In this document: positions 41,148 through 51,961 of the stretch, in pieces
How the letters are laid out: each line of letters opens with the position of its first letter
Numbering within the stretch: position 1 is the stretch's first letter
From: Betaproteobacteria bacterium
Lineage (GTDB): Bacteria > Pseudomonadota > Gammaproteobacteria > Burkholderiales > Rhodocyclaceae
Assembly (NCBI GenBank): GCA_016868295.1
Contig: VGHJ01000015.1
Location: forward strand, 1 to 54,907
Length of the DNA: 54,907 nt
Reading direction: 5' to 3'
Translations under genes and position numbers: made by a program
The notes under the pieces: model-generated
What the model was told of the DNA's origin: nothing
Databases searched by the model: none
What the model saw: only the letters and a program-made list of their open reading frames with translations

Positions 41148-41810
41148 TCAGGCGCGCTTGAGGGTCTTCACGCCTTCCGTGCCGGCGAGCAGCGCGACGT
41201 CGGCGCCGCGCAGGGCGAAGAGGCCGTTGGTGACGACGCCCACTATTGCGTTGATGCGGGTCTCGAGCGCCTGCGGGTCGGTGATGGAAAGGCCCTTCAC
41301 GTCGAGGATGAGGTTGCCGTTGTCGGTGGTGAAGCCCGGGCGCAGCACCGGCTCGCCGCCGAGCTTCGCCAGCTCGCGCGCGACGTGGGCGCGGGCCATC
41401 GGAATGACTTCCACCGGCAGGGGGAACTTGCCCATGGTCTGCACCAGTTTGGAGGCGTCGGCGATGCAGACGAACTTCCGCGCCACGGCGGCGACGATCT
41501 TCTCGCGCGTCAGCGCGCCGCCGCCGCCCTTGATCATGGCGAGGCCGGCGTCGATCTCGTCGGCGCCGTCGACGTAGACCGGGATGTCCGAAACGTCGTT
41601 GAGGTCGAGCACCTTGATGCCGTGGCCGGCGAGGCGCTTCGCCGTGGCTTCCGAGCTGGCGACGGCGCCGGGGATGCGGTCCTTGATCCTGCCGAGCTCG
41701 TCGATGAAGTAGTTGGCCGTCGAGCCGGTGCCGACGCCGATGATGGCGCCGGGCACCACGTATTCGATGGCGGCTTTCGCCACCGCCTGCTTGAGTTCGT
41801 CCTGGGTCAT
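41148..41810 (-). CDS. rpiA: Ribose-5-phosphate isomerase A
   Basis: Interconverts ribose-5-phosphate and ribulose-5-phosphate, needed for the pentose pathway and for the Calvin cycle, 220 residues. Motifs are [40 protein letters not shown] and the [12 protein letters not shown] segment. ATG at 41810 gives [14 protein letters not shown]. The frame remains open upstream only through repeat copy 3, which ends six bases from the ATG, leaving no recognisable Shine-Dalgarno. It is last in the pyruvate dehydrogenase operon. Confidence 0.95.
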   Translation of the reverse strand: MTQDELKQAVAKAAIEYVVPGAIIGVGTGSTANYFIDELGRIKDRIPGAVASSEATAKRLAGHGIKVLDLNDVSDIPVYVDGADEIDAGLAMIKGGGGALTREKIVAAVARKFVCIADASKLVQTMGKFPLPVEVIPMARAHVARELAKLGGEPVLRPGFTTDNGNLILDVKGLSITDPQALETRINAIVGVVTNGLFALRGADVALLAGTEGVKTLKRA

Positions 41811-41815
41811 GGATT

Positions 41816-41889
41816 CAGTTGCCAGTTGTCGGTTGTCAGTTGCCGGCGCGCCGGGTTTTCTGGCAACCGGCAACTGGCAACTGGGAACG
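41816..41889. repeat. Inverted heptamer-array element, copy 3 (lpd-rpiA junction)
   Basis: Arms at 41816-41846 and 41860-41889 made of GTTGCCA/GTTGTCG/GTTGTCA units and their complements. It fills the gap between the lpd stop (41894) and the rpiA start (41810), matching the placement of copies 1 and 2, 40 kb away. Confidence 0.85.
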
Positions 41890-41893
41890 CATT

Positions 41894-43675
41894 CTACTTC
41901 TTCTTTGACGGCGGCAGGTCGGTGCAGCTGCCTTCGTAGACTTCCGCCGCCATGCCGATCGACTCGCCGAGGGTCGGATGCGGGTGGATGGTCTTGCCGA
42001 TGTCCACGGCATCCGCCCCCATCTCGATGGCCAGGGCGATCTCGCCGATCATGTCGCCGGCGTTGGGGCCGACGATGCCGCCGCCGACGATGCGGTGGGT
42101 TTCCTCGTCGAAGACCAGCTTCGTGAAGCCGTAGTCGGCGCCGTTGGCGATGGCGCGGCCGGAGGCGGCCCAGGGGAACTTGCCGATGCCGATCTTGATG
42201 CCCTGCTTCTTCGCCTCGGCTTCGGTGAGGCCGACCCAGGCGACTTCCGGGTCGGTGTAGGCGACGCCTGGAATCACGCGGGCGTCGAAGTGACTCTTTT
42301 GCCCAGCCGCGACCTCAGCTGCCACATGTCCCTCGTGCACCGCCTTGTGCGCCAGCATCGGCTGGCCGACCAGGTCGCCGATGGCGAAGATGTGCGGCAC
42401 GTTGGTACGCATCTGCTTGTCGACGGCGATGAAGCCGCGCGCGTCGACGGCCACGCCGGCCTTCTCGGCGCCGATCTTGCTGCCGTTCGGGCTGCGGCCG
42501 GCGGACTGCAGGATCATGTCGTACAACTGCGGCTCGGCCGGCGCCTGCTCGCCTTCGAAGCTGACCTTGAGGCCCTCCTTCAGTGCCTCGACCTTGACGG
42601 TCTTCGTCTTCAGCATCACCTTGTCGAAGCGGTCGGCGTTTTTCTTCTCCCACACCTTGACGAGGTCGCGGTCGGGGCCCTGCATGAGGCCGTCGAGCAT
42701 CTCGACGACGTCGACTTTCGCGCCGAGCGCCGAGTACACCGTCGCCATCTCGAGGCCGATGATGCCGCCGCCGATCACCAGCATGCGCTTCGGCACGAAG
42801 CGCAGTTCCAGCGCGCCGGTGGAGTCGACGATGCGCGGGTCGTCTGGGATGAAGGGCAGGCGCACGGCGCTCGAGCCGGCGGCGATGATGCACTTCCGGA
42901 AGCGGACCACCTTCTTGCCACCTGCCTTCTCCTGGCCTTCGCCCTGGGTGAGTTCGACTTCGAGGTGGTTGGCATCGAGGAAATGGCCGTAGCCGCGCAC
43001 GATGTCCACCTTGCGCGCCTTGGCCATGCCGGCCAGGCCGCCGGTGAGTTTCGACACCACCTTGGCCTTGTGCGCACGCAGCTTGTCGAGGTCGATCTGC
43101 GGCTTGCCGAAGCTGATGCCATGATCGGCCATGTGCGAGGCCTCTTCGACCACGGCGGCGACGTGCAGCAGCGCCTTGGAGGGAATGCAGCCGACGTTGA
43201 GGCAGACGCCGCCCAGCGCGGCGTAGCGTTCGACGACCACGGTCTTCAGGCCGAGGTCGGCGGCGCGGAAGGCGGCGGAATAGCCGCCGGGGCCGGCGCC
43301 GAGGACGAGCATGTCGGTTTCGAGGTCGGCGGCAAAGGATGCGCCCCCCTCTCCCCGGCCCTCTCCCCGCGGGGGAGAGGGGGATGTTTCGCTCCCTCTC
43401 CCGCTGGCGGGAGAGGGTTGGGGAGAGGGCGCGGTTTCTGCCGTCTCCAGCAGCAGTACCAGCGTGCCCTCGGCGACCTTGTCGCCGATCTTCAATTTGA
43501 TTTCCTTCACCGTGCCGGCGACGGGGGCGGGCACGTCCATGGTGGCCTTGTCGGACTCCAGGGTGACGAGCGGGTCCTCCGCCTTCACCGTGTCGCCGGG
43601 ACTGACTTGTATCTCGATCACCGGCACGTCCTTGAAGTCGCCGATGTCGGGAACCTTCACTTCAATCAGGTTCAT
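41894..43675 (-). CDS. lpdA: Dihydrolipoamide dehydrogenase (E3) with N-terminal lipoyl domain
   Basis: E3 of pyruvate dehydrogenase, 593 residues. The N-terminal lipoyl domain (1-80) carries the lipoylated K43 in ESDKATM. A Ser/Pro/Gly/Arg linker (81-112) follows, then the flavoenzyme: [14 protein letters not shown] (FAD), redox disulfide [19 protein letters not shown] (NAD) and the [10 protein letters not shown] His-Glu pair. Lipoyl-E3 fusions are known in betaproteobacteria. The linker DNA is a REP-like double palindrome, and the lipoyl segment is almost identical to that of aceF. It starts inside the BPH stop codon (ATGA). Confidence 0.96.
   Translation of the reverse strand: MNLIEVKVPDIGDFKDVPVIEIQVSPGDTVKAEDPLVTLESDKATMDVPAPVAGTVKEIKLKIGDKVAEGTLVLLLETAETAPSPQPSPASGRGSETSPSPPRGEGRGEGGASFAADLETDMLVLGAGPGGYSAAFRAADLGLKTVVVERYAALGGVCLNVGCIPSKALLHVAAVVEEASHMADHGISFGKPQIDLDKLRAHKAKVVSKLTGGLAGMAKARKVDIVRGYGHFLDANHLEVELTQGEGQEKAGGKKVVRFRKCIIAAGSSAVRLPFIPDDPRIVDSTGALELRFVPKRMLVIGGGIIGLEMATVYSALGAKVDVVEMLDGLMQGPDRDLVKVWEKKNADRFDKVMLKTKTVKVEALKEGLKVSFEGEQAPAEPQLYDMILQSAGRSPNGSKIGAEKAGVAVDARGFIAVDKQMRTNVPHIFAIGDLVGQPMLAHKAVHEGHVAAEVAAGQKSHFDARVIPGVAYTDPEVAWVGLTEAEAKKQGIKIGIGKFPWAASGRAIANGADYGFTKLVFDEETHRIVGGGIVGPNAGDMIGEIALAIEMGADAVDIGKTIHPHPTLGESIGMAAEVYEGSCTDLPPSKKK
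43341..43431. repeat. REP-like double palindrome inside lpdA linker
   Basis: Two palindromes, CCCTCTCCCCGC/GGGGGAGAGGG (about 43360-43382) and CCCTCTCCCGC/GCGGGAGAGGG (43394-43417), are flanked by CTCTCCCC and TTGGGGAGAGGG. It is in frame and encodes the [13 protein letters not shown]...[11 protein letters not shown] linker of Lpd. A related single hairpin lies at 45619-45645. Confidence 0.8.
43587..43610 (-). repeat. 24-bp bipartite motif, copy 7 (lpdA lipoyl domain)
   Basis: ACCGT (43587-43591), eight bases GTCGCCGG, then GACTGACTTGT. It encodes QVSPGDTV. It is not independent of copy 8, because both lie in the duplicated lipoyl segment. Confidence 0.7.
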
Positions 43676-44250
43676 TTGCGCCCCCTCGAAAGCTTCACCG
43701 TGTGCAGCACGATCGGGCCTTGGGTGGCGGTGTCGAACTCGGCACCGGCCTCGACGCCGATCGTCGCCACCTCGGCCGCCGACTTGCAGCGGTCGTAGGC
43801 GGCGTACATGGCGCCCAGCGCGAAGTTGCGCCCCGAGCCGATGCTCCAGAAGCGCTCGTAGTCGAACACCTCGCGGTAGGAGTACACGCCGTAGATGCCC
43901 GAGCTGTTCACGATCAGCGCGGTGATCTGCGAGGATTCATACGGGTCGTCCTCGTCCTCCTTCGGGTTGAGGTAGCCCTGCTCCTTGAGCAGCGGGTGCA
44001 GGCGGCGGAAGGTGTCGTACACCTCGAGCCGGCTGCCGAGGCGGATGTCCTCGAGCTTCGGCAGCAGGGCCGAGAGCACCAGGTGGTGGGCGCTGCTGCC
44101 GCACAGGCCGATGTAGGAGCCGCCGATCTCGATGATCTTGTCGTGCTCGCCCTTGTACTGGCGACCGAGGCGCGTGTCGCCGAAGGTGGTGAGCGAGTCG
44201 GCGGCGATGGCCACCGTGCCGTTTTTCTTCACCGCGACGAGGGTGGTCAT
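43672..44250 (-). CDS. HslV-like proteasome homologue (BPH family peptidase)
   Basis: A 192-residue Ntn-hydrolase. It begins MTTLVAVKKNGTVAIAADS; removal of Met leaves the catalytic N-terminal Thr, as in HslV, so no propeptide is needed. Lys33-type lysine is in QYKGEHDKIIEIGG, and the SGRNFALGAMYAAYD stretch is the conserved GSG-A segment of proteasome beta subunits. It resembles the betaproteobacterial proteasome homologue (BPH) set apart from HslV and Anbu. No HslU-type ATPase is adjacent. Start and stop overlap aceF and lpdA by ATGA, so it is made together with pyruvate dehydrogenase. A true HslV elsewhere in the genome cannot be excluded. Confidence 0.85.
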   Translation of the reverse strand: MTTLVAVKKNGTVAIAADSLTTFGDTRLGRQYKGEHDKIIEIGGSYIGLCGSSAHHLVLSALLPKLEDIRLGSRLEVYDTFRRLHPLLKEQGYLNPKEDEDDPYESSQITALIVNSSGIYGVYSYREVFDYERFWSIGSGRNFALGAMYAAYDRCKSAAEVATIGVEAGAEFDTATQGPIVLHTVKLSRGRK

Positions 44251-45539
44251 AGCAGCACCCTCCGCATGTCGGCCAGCACCTGGCAGAGATACGCCGTGAA
44301 GCGCGCCGCCGATGCGCCGTCGATGACGCGATGGTCGTAGGACAGCGAGAGCGGAATCATCAGGCGCGGCTGGAAGGCCTGGCCGTCCCACACCGGCTTG
44401 GTCTGCGATTTCGAGACGCCGAGGATGGCCACCTCCGGCGCATTGACGATGGGCGTGAATGCCGTGCCGCCGATGCCGCCGAGGCTGGAGATGGAGAAGC
44501 AGCCGCCCTGCATCTCGGCCGGGCCGAGCTTGCCTTCGCGCGCCTTGGCGGAGAGCGTGCCCATCTCCTTGGCGATGTCCAGCAGGCCCTTTTTGTCGGC
44601 GTCGCGGATCACCGGCACGACCAGGCCGTTCGGCGTGTCGGCGGCGAAGCCGATGTGGAAGTATTGCTTGTAAACAAGGTTCTCGCCGTCGAGCGAGGCG
44701 TTGAAATCAGGGAACTTCTTCAGCGCCGCCACCGCCGCCTTGATGAGGAAGGCGAGCATGGTGAGCTTCACCCCCGACTTCTCATGCTCCTTGTTGAGCT
44801 GCACGCGCAGCGCCTCGAGCTCGGTGATGTCGGCCTCGTCGAACTGCGTCACGTGCGGGATCATCACCCAGTTGCGGGCGAGGTTGGCGCCAGAGATCTT
44901 CTTGATGCGCGAGAGCGCTTTCGATTCGACCGGGCCGAACTTGGCGAAGTCCACCGTCGGCCAGGGCAGGAGATCCAGCCCGGCGCCGCCGCCCGCGGCG
45001 GGCGCCGCGGCGCGCGGCTGGGCCAGCGCGCCCTTGACATAGTTCTGCACGTCCTGCTGCAGGATGCGGCCCTTCGGCCCACTGCCCTTCACCAGCGCCA
45101 CGTCGACGCCAAGCTCGCGCGCGAAGCGGCGCACCGAGGGGCTGGCGTGCGCCTTGTGGCCAAGGACAGCTGCGGCGATCTCTGCAGGAGCCGGGGGTGC
45201 GGCTGCGGGGGGCGGGGCGAGGGGTTCGGCCGCAACGGGTTTCGAAATTGCCGGCGCAGCGGTGGGTGCGGGCGCCGGGGGGGCTGCGGCGGCGCCCGCC
45301 TCGGCCGTCTCCAGCAGCAGCACCAACGCGCCCTCGCTGACCTTGTCGCCGACCTTGAGCCTGATTTCCTTCACCGTGCCGGCGACGGGGGCGGGCACGT
45401 CCATGGTGGCCTTGTCGGACTCGAGAGTGACGAGCGGGTCCTCCGCCTTCACCGTGTCGCCGGGACTGACTTGTATCTCGATCACCGGCACGTCCTTGAA
45501 GTCGCCGATGTCGGGCACTTTCACTTCGATGATGGACAT
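44247..45539 (-). CDS. aceF: Pyruvate dehydrogenase E2, dihydrolipoyllysine acetyltransferase
   Basis: Core of the pyruvate dehydrogenase complex, 430 residues with one lipoyl domain (1-80, K43 in ESDKATM), an Ala/Pro-rich swinging linker (about 80-125), a peripheral subunit-binding domain (about 130-165, ASPSVRRFARELGVDVALVKG) and the catalytic domain ending in SLSYDHRVIDGASAARF with the active-site His. ATG at 45539 is chosen because it starts [12 protein letters not shown]. Its Shine-Dalgarno GGAGG lies in the arm of a hairpin. It is followed with overlap by the BPH peptidase gene. Confidence 0.96.
   Translation of the reverse strand: MSIIEVKVPDIGDFKDVPVIEIQVSPGDTVKAEDPLVTLESDKATMDVPAPVAGTVKEIRLKVGDKVSEGALVLLLETAEAGAAAAPPAPAPTAAPAISKPVAAEPLAPPPAAAPPAPAEIAAAVLGHKAHASPSVRRFARELGVDVALVKGSGPKGRILQQDVQNYVKGALAQPRAAAPAAGGGAGLDLLPWPTVDFAKFGPVESKALSRIKKISGANLARNWVMIPHVTQFDEADITELEALRVQLNKEHEKSGVKLTMLAFLIKAAVAALKKFPDFNASLDGENLVYKQYFHIGFAADTPNGLVVPVIRDADKKGLLDIAKEMGTLSAKAREGKLGPAEMQGGCFSISSLGGIGGTAFTPIVNAPEVAILGVSKSQTKPVWDGQAFQPRLMIPLSLSYDHRVIDGASAARFTAYLCQVLADMRRVLL
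45306..45530. repeat. Near-identical lipoyl-domain DNA shared by aceF and lpdA
   Basis: This stretch matches 43441-43665 in lpdA. Over about 150 bases (from TGATTTCCTTCACC onward) I count only two mismatches, including third positions, far closer than the rest of the genes. It is a direct repeat about 1.86 kb apart. Confidence 0.8.
45451..45474 (-). repeat. 24-bp bipartite motif, copy 8 (aceF lipoyl domain)
   Basis: ACCGT (45451-45455), eight bases GTCGCCGG, then GACTGACTTGT, identical to copy 7 as part of the shared lipoyl segment. Confidence 0.7.
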
Positions 45540-45571
45540 GCTGCCTCCGCCGGGCCGCCCCAAGGAGGCAG
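45540..45571 (-). promoter_or_regulatory. Hairpin enclosing the aceF ribosome binding site
   Basis: On the minus strand CTGCCTCC and GGAGGCAG form a perfect 8-bp stem around a 15-base GC-rich loop. The GGAGG of the right arm is the aceF Shine-Dalgarno, five bases before the ATG, so the stem could limit E2 translation. A second hairpin (AGCCGCG/CGCGGCT) is at 45588-45606. Confidence 0.5.
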
Positions 45572-45618
45572 CGAGTCATTGATCGGAAGCCGCGCTCTGC
45601 GCGGCTGAACTACCGTCA

Positions 45619-45645
45619 CCCCTTTCCTCGGGAAAGGGGTTGGGG
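45619..45645. repeat. REP-like hairpin between aceE and aceF
   Basis: CCCCTTTCC/GGAAAGGGG palindrome followed by TTGGGGG, the same hairpin-plus-TTGGGG layout as the element inside lpdA. It lies in the aceE-aceF gap (45540-45668). Confidence 0.6.
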
Positions 45646-45668
45646 GATAGGTGGTCATCCTGTGCTCC

Positions 45669-48344
<2,676 letters not shown>

Positions 48345-48439
48345 GGTCTTGTCTCCTCGCCAGTGGTTGAACGGGCGCGTCGTGTGCGCCTTTTTCTTCC
48401 ACTCTAGTACGGGGTGTCGCGCCGGTGGAAGTGTTTCAT

Positions 48440-48468
48440 ATAGTAAAACAAGAAACCGGATAGTGCAA
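48440..48468 (-). promoter_or_regulatory. Sigma-70-like promoter of the aceE operon
   Basis: On the minus strand TTGCAC (48463-48468) and TACTAT (48440-48445) are separated by exactly 17 bases. The predicted transcript start is near 48432, giving an 88-base leader to the aceE ATG. Confidence 0.7.
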
Positions 48469-48518
48469 TAGCGGTTTTCCGCAGTTTCCTCGCCGCAAGC
48501 GTGATCCCCGCCCCCCCG

Positions 48519-48552
48519 GGTAAACCCCAAGAGCGGGGTTGACCCCAAGAGC
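48519..48552. promoter_or_regulatory. ACCCCAAGAGC repeats upstream of the sensor-kinase gene
   Basis: GGTAAACCCCAAGAGC (48519-48534) is followed by a second ACCCCAAGAGC (48542-48552). GTAAACCCC-N6-GGGGTTGAC is also an inverted repeat with one mismatch. Nearly the same 16 bases occur upstream of lutA (51897-51912), so this is a candidate binding site for the response regulator. Confidence 0.55.
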
Positions 48553-48572
48553 ATGCGAAAATCCCCGATGAA

Positions 48573-51293
48573 ATGCCGACCACCATGAACAGCGAAACCG
48601 CGACGGGCCCGCGCAACTGGGTCTGGAGCGTGCCCTACCTCGCCATCGGCCTATTTGCCCTGGCCATGCTCTCGCTCGTCTGGGGCCTGCAGAAGCGCGA
48701 GACCGACTTCCTCAACGATGCGCTCGGGCGCGACGTGCAGTGGGCGGAGCAGACCATGCGTTTGCACATGCAGGGTACGCAGGACTATCTCGTCCAGATG
48801 GCGCGCGACCTGGCCGTGGGCAAGCTCGAGCGCGCCGACTTCCAGGTGCGTGCCACGCAATACCTCTCCAACACGCCGGAACTGGCCAACATCGTTTGGG
48901 TGGATTCCGGCCAGATCATCCGCTGGACGGCCCCGTTCGAGACCACCGACTGGATCGTCGGCGAGGCGCTCGCCGGCGCGCAGCCGTCGAGCTTCGCGCG
49001 CGCCCTCATCTCGGGATTGCCGACCTACGGCGAGGCCTACGTCAACCACCGCGGCGCCGCCCTGCTCGAGGTCTATGTGCCCGTGCAGTACGGCCGCACC
49101 TACCTCGGCACCCTCGTCGGCGTATACACCATAGAGAATATGGTGCGGTACCTGGTGCCGAACTGGTTCGGCGAGAAGTACAGCCTCAGCATCGTCGATG
49201 CCGATGGACAGGCGCTGGCCTCCAACACCACGGTGACGCCCTCCGACGACGCGCTCAGCTATGCCATCGCCTTCGATCCGCCTGGCAACGGCCTGGCGCT
49301 GCGCGCCAAGGCCTTCCGCACCGATCCCGGCGTGGCGCGCGTGGTGCCGCTGTTCCTCATCATCGGCCTGACGCTCGTCGTGGCGTGGAGCCTGTGGGCC
49401 CTGCGCAGCCACTTCCAGCGGCGCGTCCGCGTCGAGAAGGAGCGCGACCGCCTCTTCAACCTCTCCCTCGACATGCTGTGCATCGTCGGCATGGACGGCA
49501 GCTTCCGCCGCGTGAATCCCGCCTTCAAGCGCGTGCTCGGCTATGCGCCGGAGCAGATCGCCAGCCGGCCGCTGCTCGACTACGTTCATCCCGAAGACCT
49601 TTCTGCCACGGTCGAGGCGTTGCGCCAGCTCGCCGCGGGCCACCCGGCCAGCTTCGAGGGCCGCTGGCGCGCGGCGGACGGACATCACCGCTGGCTGCTC
49701 TGGGCCATCAACCCCGTGCCGGAGGAAAAGCTGCTCTATGCCGTCGCCCATGACATCACCGACCGGCGCGAGGACGAGGAAAAGCTGCGCAGCGCCTTTG
49801 CCTTCCGCAAGGCGATGGGCGAGTCGCTCGTCACCGGCATCCGCGCCATCGACATGGAGGGCCGCATCATCTTCGTCAATCCGGCCTTCTGCCGCATGAC
49901 CGGCCTCGGCGAGGAGGAACTGCTCGGGCAGAGCCCGCCGTTCCCCTATTGGCCGCCGGAGAACGCCGACAAGTTGCGGCGCGACCTCGACATGACTCTC
50001 GCCGGCGAGGCGCCGCAGGGCGGTTTCGAAATGCGCATCATGCGCCGCGACGGCCACCGCTTCGACGTGCGCATGTACGTCTCGCCCCTCATCGACAGCG
50101 ACGGACGGCAGATCGGCTGGATGTCCTCGATGAACGACATCACCGAGCCGAAGCGCGCGCGCGCCGAGCTCGAGGCCGCGCACGAGCGCTTCGTCGCCGT
50201 GCTCGACGGCCTCGACACCGCGGTGTACGTCGCCGACGTGGAGAGCGACGAGATCCTCTACGCCAATCGCGTCTTCAAGCGGCTCTACGGGGCCGACGCC
50301 GTCGGCCAGAACTGCTGGCTGGTCACCACCGCCTGCCACCCCGAGCGCGCCGACTTTCAGGCCGATCCGCGCCGCCTCGGCCTGGAGGACGTGCCGTGCG
50401 AGCTGTTCGACGGCGAGATTCGCCATCCGCTCAGCGGGCGCTGGTACCACCTGCGCGACCGCGCCATCCGCTGGGTCGACGGCCGCGTCGTGCGCATGGA
50501 GATCGCTGCCGACGTCAGCGACCGCAAGCGCACCGAGGAGGCGGCGCTGCGCCACCAGGAGCGCCTCGAGCAGACCTCGCGCCTGATCACCATGGGCGAG
50601 ATGGCTTCCTCGCTGGCGCACGAGCTGAACCAGCCGCTCTCCGCCATCGCCAACTACTGCATGGGCAGCGTCAACCGCCTGAAGACGGGCGAATACCGGC
50701 AGGAGGACATCCTCGCCGCCATGGAGAAGGCCAGCACCCAGGCCGAACGCGCCGGCAAGATCATCCGCCGCACGCGCGAGTTCGTGAAAAAGAGCGAGCC
50801 CAACCGCGCGCCCGTGGCGCTGGCCGAGATCGTCGAGGAGGCCATCGGCTTCGCCGAGATCGAGGCGCGCAAGGCCGCCGTCGTGATCCGCATCGACCTG
50901 CCGCCCGATCTGCCTCCGGTGTTCGCCGACCGCGTCATGATCGAGCAGGTGGTGCTCAACCTCGTCAAGAACGGCATCGAGGCCATGCAGCAGGCAAATG
51001 GCCTCGAGCGCGAGCTGGTCGTCAGCGCGCGCCGCGACGATGCCGGCATGGTCGAGGTGGCGGTGGCCGACCGCGGCCACGGCATCGACGAAGAGGCGGC
51101 GGACAAGCTGTTCGCGCCCTTCTACACCACCAAGCAGGAAGGCATGGGCATGGGCCTCAACATCTGCCGCTCCATCGTCGAATATCACGACGGCCGTCTC
51201 TGGGCCCACTCCAATCCAGGCGGCGGCAGCGTGTTCCGGTTCACCCTGCCGATCCGGATCGGGCTGGAGCAGATCGCCCGCGCAGGAACATGA
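48573..51293 (+). CDS. Multi-PAS membrane sensor histidine kinase
   Basis: A 906-residue kinase: membrane helix (about 20-40), a periplasmic sensor of about 225 residues, a second helix (about 268-288), three PAS domains (about 305-415, 420-545, 550-665), a HisKA domain with the phospho-acceptor His at residue 683 in SSLAHELNQPLSAIANY, and an ATPase domain (NLVKNGIEA, ADRGHGI, GMGMGLNICRSIV). Its architecture recalls FixL-like kinases, but the ligand is unknown. Start at 48573 or 48585. It overlaps the response-regulator gene (ATGA) and lies upstream of lutABC. Confidence 0.93.
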   Translation: MPTTMNSETATGPRNWVWSVPYLAIGLFALAMLSLVWGLQKRETDFLNDALGRDVQWAEQTMRLHMQGTQDYLVQMARDLAVGKLERADFQVRATQYLSNTPELANIVWVDSGQIIRWTAPFETTDWIVGEALAGAQPSSFARALISGLPTYGEAYVNHRGAALLEVYVPVQYGRTYLGTLVGVYTIENMVRYLVPNWFGEKYSLSIVDADGQALASNTTVTPSDDALSYAIAFDPPGNGLALRAKAFRTDPGVARVVPLFLIIGLTLVVAWSLWALRSHFQRRVRVEKERDRLFNLSLDMLCIVGMDGSFRRVNPAFKRVLGYAPEQIASRPLLDYVHPEDLSATVEALRQLAAGHPASFEGRWRAADGHHRWLLWAINPVPEEKLLYAVAHDITDRREDEEKLRSAFAFRKAMGESLVTGIRAIDMEGRIIFVNPAFCRMTGLGEEELLGQSPPFPYWPPENADKLRRDLDMTLAGEAPQGGFEMRIMRRDGHRFDVRMYVSPLIDSDGRQIGWMSSMNDITEPKRARAELEAAHERFVAVLDGLDTAVYVADVESDEILYANRVFKRLYGADAVGQNCWLVTTACHPERADFQADPRRLGLEDVPCELFDGEIRHPLSGRWYHLRDRAIRWVDGRVVRMEIAADVSDRKRTEEAALRHQERLEQTSRLITMGEMASSLAHELNQPLSAIANYCMGSVNRLKTGEYRQEDILAAMEKASTQAERAGKIIRRTREFVKKSEPNRAPVALAEIVEEAIGFAEIEARKAAVVIRIDLPPDLPPVFADRVMIEQVVLNLVKNGIEAMQQANGLERELVVSARRDDAGMVEVAVADRGHGIDEEAADKLFAPFYTTKQEGMGMGLNICRSIVEYHDGRLWAHSNPGGGSVFRFTLPIRIGLEQIARAGT

Positions 51294-51895
51294 GCGAACA
51301 ACATATCTATATCGTCGATGACGACGAGGCCATGCGCGACTCGCTCGTCTGGCTGCTCGAGTCGCAGGGCCTCGCCGTGACGGCCTATGCCGCTGCGGAG
51401 GACTTCCTCGCCGCCTGCGGCGACGGCATGGCCGGCTGCATCCTGCTCGACGTGCGCATGCCTGGCATGAGCGGGCTGGAACTCTACGAAAAGCTCAGCG
51501 CCCGCCGCTGCACGCTGCCGGTCATCTTCATCACCGGCCACGGCGACGTGCCGATGGCGGTCTCGGCTCTGAAGAAGGGCGCCGTCGACTTCATCGAGAA
51601 GCCCTTCAACGACAAGGACCTGCTGCGCGTCATCGGCGAGTGCCTCGATCGCGAGCGCGCGACGCGCGAGCAGCGCCGCCGCGAGGGCGACGCGGCGCGC
51701 CGCCTCGCCGGCCTCACCGAGCGCGAGCGCGAAGTGATGGAGCTCATCGTCGCCGGCAGGCTCAACAAGCAGATCGCGGACGTGCTCAACATCAGCATCA
51801 AGACGGTGGAAGTGCACCGCGCCCGCATCATGGACAAGATGGGCGTGCGCTCCGTTGCCGAGCTGGTGCAGGCGGTGCTGCCGCACCGGCCGTGA
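51290..51895 (+). CDS. FixJ/NarL-type response regulator
   Basis: A 201-residue regulator. The receiver domain (1-120) has the acidic pocket IVDDDEAM, the phospho-acceptor D54 in CILLDVRMPGMSG, the switch Thr in FITGHGDVP and Lys in FIEKPFND. A LuxR-type helix-turn-helix (about 140-195, LTEREREVMELIVAGRLNKQIAD) ends the protein. It overlaps the kinase gene by four bases and ends 66 bases before lutA. A shared 16-base motif stands before both the kinase gene and lutA. Confidence 0.95.
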   Translation: MSEQHIYIVDDDEAMRDSLVWLLESQGLAVTAYAAAEDFLAACGDGMAGCILLDVRMPGMSGLELYEKLSARRCTLPVIFITGHGDVPMAVSALKKGAVDFIEKPFNDKDLLRVIGECLDRERATREQRRREGDAARRLAGLTEREREVMELIVAGRLNKQIADVLNISIKTVEVHRARIMDKMGVRSVAELVQAVLPHRP

Positions 51896-51896
51896 C

Positions 51897-51937
51897 GGTA
51901 AACCCCAATAGCCCGGCGCCGGTGCCGGCGCTATATT
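51897..51937 (+). promoter_or_regulatory. lutABC promoter with putative response-regulator site
   Basis: A -10-like TATATT (51932-51937) is preceded 19 bases upstream by GGTAAACCCCAATAGC (51897-51912), at about -47 to -32, where an activator would contact polymerase. A GC-rich CCGGCGCCGG stretch lies between. No -35 consensus is seen, in line with activator dependence. Confidence 0.55.
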
Positions 51938-51961
51938 GAAACCTTTGTGCCGGAGCCTGAC

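Noticed and set aside
48504-48518. C-run in the aceE-kinase gap as a promoter element or frameshift site
   Set aside because: It is just a GC-rich intergenic run outside any coding region.
51947-51961. GTG start for lutA
   Set aside because: It would leave almost no leader after the predicted transcript start and has no ribosome site; TTG at 51962 has GGAG and matches the family N-terminus.
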